Source: an uncultured Limnohabitans sp.
GTDB lineage: Bacteria > Pseudomonadota > Gammaproteobacteria > Burkholderiales > Burkholderiaceae_C
Reading direction: 5' to 3'
DNA: 11,197 nucleotides
Assembly (NCBI RefSeq): GCF_937889215.1
Contig: NZ_CALBEX010000311.1
Span: 1-11,197, forward strand
Positions 7,104-11,197 of this stretch are shown one piece after another. Numbering within the stretch: the first letter of the stretch is position 1; each line of letters begins with the position of its first letter. The translations under genes were made by a program, and so were the position numbers. The notes beneath the pieces were generated by a model, which made no database searches, had not been told where the DNA came from, and saw nothing but the letters and a program-made list of their open reading frames with translations.

Positions 7104-8062
7104 CGCGCGCCCGAAAACAAAGCGCCTTGCGGGCTCAAGCCGTCGCGCACATGAGGATAACGCAGCTTGAGCCGCAGTTCCTGCTTCATGCGTGTGTTGT
7201 CCAATCGTCGGGACTCTCTCATGAAGCTCAGCAGCATCAAGGGCAAGGCTGAGCTGGCTTGGTCACGCGGCAGGCGGGGCGGTTTGGGCAGGCCAAACAG
7301 GCTGGCAGCCAAGTCAAAGTAGTCGCCCATTTTCAGATCGGTGTCGTCGGTGACGTTGACCACACGCTGGGGTTTCCCGCGCCACAGCGCTGCCGCACAA
7401 GCGCGCGCCAGGTCGTTGGCGTGGATGTGGTTGGTGTACACATCGTCTTTGGCCGCCAGCACTGGCGTGCCTTTGAGCAAGCGTTCGCGGGGCGTGCCGC
7501 CTTCGCGGTCGGGGGCGTAAATGCCGGGAATGCGCAACACGCTCACCCGCACGCCACTGCGCCCCAAAAACCGCATCAGGTTTTCCGCATCCACACGTCG
7601 CTGGGCGCGGGGTGTGTGCGGATTCACGGTTCGGGTTTCATCCACCCGCTGCCCGCCGCAGTCACCATACACACCCGTGGTTGAGCCGTACACCAGCGCC
7701 AGCGGTGGCGTGCGCAAACGCAAAGCGCGCACCAGCACCAAGCTGCGCGGATCACGCTCGAACGCGCCTGCACGGTCGGTGGGCGGTGGGGCCAGGTGAA
7801 TCACCCGGTGCGCAATGCCCGCCAAACGCTTCAAACTGGCCGCATCGTCCAGGTTGCCCTGCAAAGGGGTGATGCCGCAAGCCCGCAGCAGGCGCACGCG
7901 CTCGGGCGATGAGGTCAAAGCCATCAAACGCACACGCTGGCTTTGAGGCGCACCCAGCTGGCCAGCGGTGCGCAAGCCCACATCGCCACAGCCCACGATC
8001 AAAATACGCTGGCGGCGAAAACGGGCAGGCAGTGCGCCCAAAGGGGTTTGATTTGAAGGCAA
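7100..8062 (-). CDS. NAD-dependent epimerase/dehydratase-family protein (atypical SDR, YeeZ-like)
   Basis: A 320-residue Rossmann-fold protein of the extended/atypical short-chain dehydrogenase group. The dinucleotide-binding loop is near the N-terminus: ILIVGCGDVG with G24, G26 and G29. VYGSTTGVYGD is the usual strand-4 region, and VLRIPGIYAP and YTNHIHANDLARA are typical of NAD-dependent epimerase relatives. The catalytic YxxxK is not seen where expected: the region after the Ser/Thr segment reads NPHTPRAQRRVDAE, as in YeeZ-like atypical SDRs, so classical redox catalysis is doubtful. The start is uncertain: no ATG or GTG lies in frame near the N-terminus, and TTG at 8062 is the best available, with only a weak GGA upstream. 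It overlaps hslR by four bases and is divergent from the reductase at 8110. Substrate unknown. Confidence 0.85.
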   Translation of the reverse strand: MPSNQTPLGALPARFRRQRILIVGCGDVGLRTAGQLGAPQSQRVRLMALTSSPERVRLLRACGITPLQGNLDDAASLKRLAGIAHRVIHLAPPPTDRAGAFERDPRSLVLVRALRLRTPPLALVYGSTTGVYGDCGGQRVDETRTVNPHTPRAQRRVDAENLMRFLGRSGVRVSVLRIPGIYAPDREGGTPRERLLKGTPVLAAKDDVYTNHIHANDLARACAAALWRGKPQRVVNVTDDTDLKMGDYFDLAASLFGLPKPPRLPRDQASSALPLMLLSFMRESRRLDNTRMKQELRLKLRYPHVRDGLSPQGALFSGAR

Positions 8063-8067
8063 AATCA
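8049..8067. promoter_or_regulatory. Imperfect inverted repeat between divergent genes (possible operator)
   Basis: TGATTTG (8049-8055), an AAGG spacer and CAAAATCA (8060-8067) form an inverted repeat with a one-base bulge. It covers the predicted TTG start of the SDR gene and lies about 45 bp upstream of the reductase ATG, in the only short gap (47 bp) between the two divergent starts. An operator role is a guess from position and symmetry; chance is not excluded. Confidence 0.2.
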
Positions 8068-8109
8068 GGGGTTCCGGGTCAAATTCACACCCTCAAGGAT
8101 ACCGAAAAG

Positions 8110-9150
8110 ATGAGCTTTCAAATTTCTGTGCAGCCCAGTGGCCGCAGTTTCACCGCCGATGACCACGAAACCTTGCTGGCCGCTGGCATCCGCCAAGGCA
8201 TCGGCTTGCCTTATGGCTGCAAGGACGGCGCTTGCGGTTCGTGCAAATGCAAAAAAGTTTCGGGCACTGTGGTGCATGGTCCGCACCAGTCCAAAGCCCT
8301 GAGCGACGAGGAAGAAGCCCAAGGTCTGGTGCTGACTTGCTGCGCCACAGCGCAAAGCGATGTGGTGCTTGAATCGAAACAAGTCACCGCCGAAGGCGGC
8401 TTGCCCGTGAAGAAGATGCCGGTGCGCGTGGTCAGCCTGGAAAAGAAATCCCACGACGTGATCGCGCTAAAACTGCAACTGCCCGCCAACGACGTGATGA
8501 AGTTCCACGCTGGCCAGTACATCGAGTTTTTGCTGCGCGATGGCTCGCGCCGCAGTTACAGCATGGCCAACGCACCACACACCTTGGAGTTGTCACCGCC
8601 CACAGTCGAGCTGCACATCCGCCACATGCCCGGCGGCAAATTCACCGACCCGGTGTTCACCACCATGAAAGAAAAAGACATCCTGCGGGCTGAAGGCCCT
8701 TATGGCAGTTTTTACCTGCGCGAAGACAGCGACAAACCCATCGTGCTGCTGGCCTCGGGCACGGGCTTTGCGCCCATCAAGGCGCTGATCGAACACATGC
8801 AGCACCGCGGCATCAATCGCCCGGCCACGCTTTACTGGGGTGGCCGTCGTCCGACCGACCTGTACATGGCCGATTGGGTAGAGGCCCGTTTGGCCGAGAT
8901 GCCCAACCTGCGCTATGTGCCTGTGATCTCCAACGCCGAAGCCGAAGACCAGTGGTCCGGTCGGACAGGCTTTGTGCACCAGGCGGTTTTGCAAGACTTT
9001 CCCGATTTATCGGTCTACCAGGTCTATGCCTGCGGCGCACCCATCGTGGTGGACTCGGCCAAGCGCGACTACATGGCGCAAGGCGGTTTGCCTGAAGAAG
9101 AGTTTTACGCCGATTCGTTCACCTCCGAGGCCGACAAAGCCCAAGCTTGA
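8110..9150 (+). CDS. 2Fe-2S ferredoxin / FAD / NAD(P)H reductase fusion (glucoseen-reductase-like)
   Basis: A 346-residue single-chain electron-transfer flavoprotein. The N-terminal plant-type ferredoxin domain has its cluster cysteines at C37, C42, C45 and C77. The FAD domain shows RSYSMAN (R148 to N154) and GPYGSFYLR. The NAD(P)-binding part has LLASGTGFAPIKAL at about 214-227 and YACGAPIVVDSAKRDY near the end. Database relatives in this group are often named CDP-6-deoxy-delta-3,4-glucoseen reductase, but no deoxysugar genes are near, so its true partner oxygenase or reductase is unknown. The ATG at 8110 was chosen because the 67 in-frame residues upstream run antisense to the SDR gene and look non-coding, while MSFQISVQPSG starts the ferredoxin fold; AAGGA lies ten bases upstream. 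It appears monocistronic. Confidence 0.9.
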   Translation: MSFQISVQPSGRSFTADDHETLLAAGIRQGIGLPYGCKDGACGSCKCKKVSGTVVHGPHQSKALSDEEEAQGLVLTCCATAQSDVVLESKQVTAEGGLPVKKMPVRVVSLEKKSHDVIALKLQLPANDVMKFHAGQYIEFLLRDGSRRSYSMANAPHTLELSPPTVELHIRHMPGGKFTDPVFTTMKEKDILRAEGPYGSFYLREDSDKPIVLLASGTGFAPIKALIEHMQHRGINRPATLYWGGRRPTDLYMADWVEARLAEMPNLRYVPVISNAEAEDQWSGRTGFVHQAVLQDFPDLSVYQVYACGAPIVVDSAKRDYMAQGGLPEEEFYADSFTSEADKAQA

Positions 9151-9160
9151 TGTTGCGCTC

Positions 9161-9186
9161 AGTGTGGACCTGAAAGCGTCCACGCT
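9161..9186 (-). repeat. REP-like palindrome, copy A (inverted relative to B and C)
   Basis: An imperfect hairpin 11 bp after the reductase stop: AGTGTGGAC (9161-9169) pairs with GTCCACGCT (9178-9186) with one T-G pair, loop CTGAAAGC. Its core GGACCTGAA-AGC resembles the reverse complement of copies B and C (GGACCTGAA-GGC in C), so it looks like a diverged copy in opposite orientation. It could also help terminate the reductase transcript, but lacks a good T run. Confidence 0.6.
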
Positions 9187-9190
9187 GATC

Positions 9191-9219
9191 TTTGTAGGTC
9201 GGCGCATTCAGGTCCGACG
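9191..9219 (+). repeat. REP-like palindrome, copy B
   Basis: A 29-base element with terminal stem GTCGG (9198-9202) and CCGAC (9214-9218) around an 11-nt loop, preceded by TTTGTAG. It matches copy C at 27 of 29 positions. Small size, short palindromic core and extragenic location fit bacterial REP elements; membership in a genome-wide family is inferred. Confidence 0.7.
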
Positions 9220-9273
9220 TTTGGCAACACCGAACTTTAAAATGTCGCGGCGCAAACAAACGGCATGTCGAAC

Positions 9274-9300
9274 CCTAAAGGCCCGATCTAGGGAATGCAT
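9274..9300 (+). repeat. Direct repeat block D1
   Basis: This 27-base block begins CCTAAAGG and ends AGGGAATGCAT. It recurs as D2 at 9342-9369 with a few changes in the middle. Each block follows a REP-like palindrome, so palindrome plus D block forms a repeated unit, with about 54 bp between the parts in unit 1 and 7 bp in unit 2. Confidence 0.65.
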
Positions 9301-9305
9301 CGGTA

Positions 9306-9334
9306 TTTGTAGGTCGGTGCCTTCAGGTCCGACG
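9306..9334 (+). repeat. REP-like palindrome, copy C
   Basis: Second forward copy of the 29-base element, with stem GTCGG (9313-9317) and CCGAC (9329-9333). It differs from copy B only at two loop positions. Together with copy A in the opposite orientation it gives a small BIME-like cluster between convergent genes. Confidence 0.7.
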
Positions 9335-9341
9335 CTGTGCA

Positions 9342-9369
9342 CCTAAAGGTCTGACCCAAGGGAATGCAT
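9342..9369 (+). repeat. Direct repeat block D2
   Basis: Second copy of the CCTAAAGG...AGGGAATGCAT block, 28 bases, lying 7 bp after palindrome C. Compared with D1 it has a one-base length difference and several substitutions in the centre. Confidence 0.65.
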
Positions 9370-9382
9370 TGCACACGTTGAC

Positions 9383-9410
9383 AAAAGAGCCCGGCATGCC
9401 GGGCTCTTTT
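9383..9410. terminator. Bidirectional intrinsic terminator between reductase and livF
   Basis: A perfectly self-complementary 28-mer: 12-bp stem AAAAGAGCCCGG / CCGGGCTCTTTT with loop CATG. GC-rich core with A4 on one side and T4 on the other gives a U run to transcripts from either direction. It lies between the convergent reductase (stop 9150) and livF (stop 9441), so it probably ends both. Confidence 0.9.
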
Positions 9411-9440
9411 GATGGCGCTGCAAACGCGGCGCGTGGAAAA

Positions 9441-10157
9441 TCACTCACCCAAATAGGCTGCGCGCACCTTGGGGTCTTCGAGCATGTCTTTGCCCACACC
9501 GGTCATGGTGATGAGGCCGGAGTCCATCACATAGCCTCGGTCGGCAATGGCCAAAGCGCGGCTGGCGTTTTGTTCCACCAGCAACACCGTAACGCCTTGG
9601 GCGTAAACGTCGCGAACGACTTCAAAAATTTTGTCCACCATGATGGGCGACAAACCCATGGACGGCTCATCGAGCAACAAAACTTTGGGTCGGCTCATGA
9701 GGGCGCGGCCCATGGCCAACATCTGTTGCTCGCCGCCCGACATGGTGCCCGCCAGTTGGTCTTTGCGTTCGCGCAGACGCGGAAAGATGGTGAACATTTT
9801 CTCGATGTCGTCGGCAATACCCGCCTTGTCAGAGCGGATGTAAGCGCCCATCTGCAGGTTTTCTGTGATGGACATGCGGGTGAACACGCCACGGCCTTCC
9901 GGCACCATGGCCAGGCCTTGCTTGACCAAATCCCAAGGGCCTTGGCCTTTGATGCTTTTGCCCAAATACTCGATGTCACCGGCTTGCAAAGGCAAGGAAC
10001 CCGTGATGGCTTTCATGGTGGTGGTTTTGCCTGCGCCGTTGGAGCCGATCAGCGAGACGAGCTCGCCTTCGCGCACCTCTAGGCTCACGCCCTTGACCGC
10101 CTGTATGCCGCCGTAGCCGACTTGGAGGTCTGTGACTTTCAAAAAAATATCGGTCAT
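9441..10157 (-). CDS. livF: Branched-chain amino acid ABC transporter, ATP-binding protein LivF
   Basis: One of the two cytoplasmic ATPases that power high-affinity uptake of leucine, isoleucine, valine or related substrates with LivH/LivM. The product has 238 residues, normal for LivF. Walker A is GSNGAGKTT (38-46), the ABC signature is MSGGEQQ (139-145), and Walker B is VLLLDEP (159-165). VPEGRGVFTRMSITENL and the AYLGE C-terminus are LivF hallmarks. The ATG at 10157 was chosen over an in-frame ATG at 10190 because GGAGG lies eight bases before it and the extra 11 residues would overlap livG. The livG stop is one base upstream (TGA-G-ATG), implying coupled translation. It is the last gene before the bidirectional terminator. 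The transported substrate cannot be told from the ATPase. Confidence 0.96.
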   Translation of the reverse strand: MTDIFLKVTDLQVGYGGIQAVKGVSLEVREGELVSLIGSNGAGKTTTMKAITGSLPLQAGDIEYLGKSIKGQGPWDLVKQGLAMVPEGRGVFTRMSITENLQMGAYIRSDKAGIADDIEKMFTIFPRLRERKDQLAGTMSGGEQQMLAMGRALMSRPKVLLLDEPSMGLSPIMVDKIFEVVRDVYAQGVTVLLVEQNASRALAIADRGYVMDSGLITMTGVGKDMLEDPKVRAAYLGE

Positions 10158-10158
10158 C

Positions 10159-10944
10159 TCAGTGCCCTCCCGTGCCCAGATAGGCTTCAATCACTTTTTC
10201 GTTCTTCTGCACATCGGCTGGCGTGCCTTCGGCAATTTGCTTGCCGTAGTCGAGCACGGTGACGCGATCACACAGGCCCATCACCAGCTTCACATCGTGC
10301 TCGATCAGCAAGATGGTGCGGTTGTCTTTGCGGATCTGGTCGATCAACTCGCGCAGCTGCACCTTTTCGGTGGCGTTCATGCCGGCAGCGGGCTCGTCCA
10401 ATGCAATCAATTGCGGGTCGGTCGCCAAAGCGCGGGCGATCTCCAGGCGGCGCTGGTCGCCATAAGACAAAGTGCGGGCCTTGTAGTCGGCATATTTGCC
10501 AATGCCCACATAGTCGAGCAACTCTTGCGCACGCTGGGCAATGGCCGCTTCTTCGGCCTTGAAGCCCGGAGTGCGGAAGATCGCCCCCAGCAAGCCCGAA
10601 TGGGTGCGCACATGGCGTCCCACCATCACGTTTTCCAAAGCCGTCATTTCGGCGAACAGACGAATGTTCTGAAAAGTCCGGGCAATGCCGGCCTTGGCCA
10701 CCTCATGAACGGCCGTGGGCTGGTAGGGCTTGCCGGCCAGCTCAAAAGTGCCGCTGTCAGGTGTGTAGAGGCCGGTAATCACGTTGAAAAACGTGGTCTT
10801 GCCCGCGCCATTGGGGCCGATCAAGCCATAGACCTGACCGCGCTGGATGGTGATGCCGACATCGGAGAGGGCTTGCAAGCCACCGAAGCGCTTGGAAATG
10901 CCCGAGACGTTGAGCACGGTGTCTTTGTTGGCTGTTGGGTTCAT
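10159..10944 (-). CDS. livG: Branched-chain amino acid ABC transporter, ATP-binding protein LivG
   Basis: Partner ATPase of LivF in the branched-chain amino acid importer. From the ATG at 10944 the protein has 261 residues. Walker A is GPNGAGKTT (43-51); ARTFQNIRLFAEMTALENVMVGRH is the LivG-specific region after it, here cited only as a landmark around residues 89-112; the signature is LSYGDQRRLEIARAL; Walker B is LIALDEP followed by AAGMN. The N-terminus was set at 10944 because a perfect AAGGAG lies six bases upstream. The alternative ATG at 10959 would overlap the livM stop as ATGA and adds five residues (MKEHT), but it lacks a good Shine-Dalgarno. All catalytic motifs are intact. The gene lies between livM and livF in a standard liv order. 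Confidence 0.96.
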   Translation of the reverse strand: MNPTANKDTVLNVSGISKRFGGLQALSDVGITIQRGQVYGLIGPNGAGKTTFFNVITGLYTPDSGTFELAGKPYQPTAVHEVAKAGIARTFQNIRLFAEMTALENVMVGRHVRTHSGLLGAIFRTPGFKAEEAAIAQRAQELLDYVGIGKYADYKARTLSYGDQRRLEIARALATDPQLIALDEPAAGMNATEKVQLRELIDQIRKDNRTILLIEHDVKLVMGLCDRVTVLDYGKQIAEGTPADVQKNEKVIEAYLGTGGH

Positions 10945-10950
10945 GGTGTG

Positions 10951-10956
10951 CTCCTT
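10951..10956 (-). promoter_or_regulatory. livG: Shine-Dalgarno that decides the livG start
   Basis: The minus strand reads AAGGAG at 10956-10951, six bases before the ATG at 10944, and starts within the livM TGA stop region (TGAAGGAG). Its quality and spacing favour 10944 over the ATG at 10959. Confidence 0.8.
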
Positions 10957-11197
10957 CATTTGGTCACGAGCGATTTGCCATGTTCAGGCGAAGGCCACAG
11001 CCCGCGCGGACGCATCAACATGATCACGATCATGGCCAGCGCCACCAGCAATTGGCGCAAGATGGCCGCATCCAGGCGACCTCCTGTCATTTCCTGCAAT
11101 GGGCCCGCCACGAAGCGCAGCACTTCAGGTAAGGCCGATAACAAAATGGCCCCCAAAATCACCCCGTGCAAATAGCCCAAGCCACCGAGCACCACCA
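10956..11197 (-). CDS. livM: Branched-chain amino acid ABC transporter permease LivM (C-terminal end, cut by window edge)
   Basis: Only the last 80 or so residues are present; the gene continues beyond the right edge. The segment reads GGLGYLHGVILGAILLSALPEVL, a LivM-type loop (landmark only) and transmembrane helix, then a further hydrophobic helix ILRQLLVALAMIVIML, and ends RPRGLWPSPEHGKSLVTK, the characteristic LivM C-terminus (RPRGL). It is the inner-membrane permease partner of LivH. The stop TGA at 10958-10956 precedes livG by 11 bases, with the livG Shine-Dalgarno next to it. The apparent GTG at 11195 is an internal valine codon, not a start. Confidence 0.9.
   Translation of the reverse strand, partial: VVLGGLGYLHGVILGAILLSALPEVLRFVAGPLQEMTGGRLDAAILRQLLVALAMIVIMLMRPRGLWPSPEHGKSLVTK

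Noticed and set aside
7909..8109. N-terminal extension of the reductase from an ATG at 7909
   Set aside because: These 67 residues run antisense to the SDR gene and precede a complete ferredoxin domain that starts at 8110.
9191..9334. CRISPR array from the two 29-base repeats at 9191 and 9306
   Set aside because: Only two forward copies 86 bp apart, with a further related block between them and no regular spacer; a REP-like cluster fits better.
10132..11175. 347-residue plus-strand open frame antisense to livG/livM
   Set aside because: Composition of a shadow frame opposite a GC-rich gene; no recognisable motif, whereas livG has full ABC motifs.

Overview
The window looks like a chromosomal segment of a betaproteobacterium, most likely order Burkholderiales and close to Comamonadaceae (Limnohabitans, Rhodoferax or Polaromonas type). 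This is inferred from protein wording (ValRS, CysM, Hsp15, the ferredoxin-reductase fusion), moderately high GC and dense short operons; no search was run. Almost all of it is ordinary housekeeping and transport sequence. There is no integrase, transposase, CRISPR array, toxin-antitoxin pair or phage gene.

Layout: (1) 1-303, minus strand: N-terminal part of a rubrerythrin, cut by the left edge, with an FNR/ANR-type box in textbook class II position upstream. (2) 641-4590, plus strand: valS and galU, 26 bp apart, ending at an intrinsic terminator that lies inside the 3' coding end of the convergent next gene. (3) 4608-6309, minus strand: cysM, a zinc-ribbon NUDIX hydrolase and a TusA-family sulfur carrier, tightly packed (14-bp gap, then an ATGA overlap). 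(4) 6551-6673, plus strand: tRNA-Leu(CAA) with a 15-bp-stem terminator. (5) 6702-8062, minus strand: an atypical SDR (YeeZ-like) and Hsp15 (hslR), joined by an ATGA overlap. (6) 8110-9150, plus strand: a 2Fe-2S ferredoxin/FAD/NAD(P)H reductase fusion. (7) 9161-9410: a small cluster of REP-like palindromes and direct repeats, then a bidirectional terminator. (8) 9441-11197, minus strand: the livM (partial), livG, livF end of a branched-chain amino acid ABC transporter operon.

The genes form separate units rather than one system. The most functionally suggestive grouping is cysM with a sulfur carrier and a NUDIX enzyme. No clear new multi-gene system is visible. The points most worth a second look are: an in-frame palindromic, low-complexity insertion in the catalytic core of valyl-tRNA synthetase (23-bp inverted repeat next to a 21-bp tandem duplication); the REP-like array at 9161-9369; the FNR-like promoter of rubrerythrin; and the terminator shared with coding sequence at the galU/tusA-family junction.
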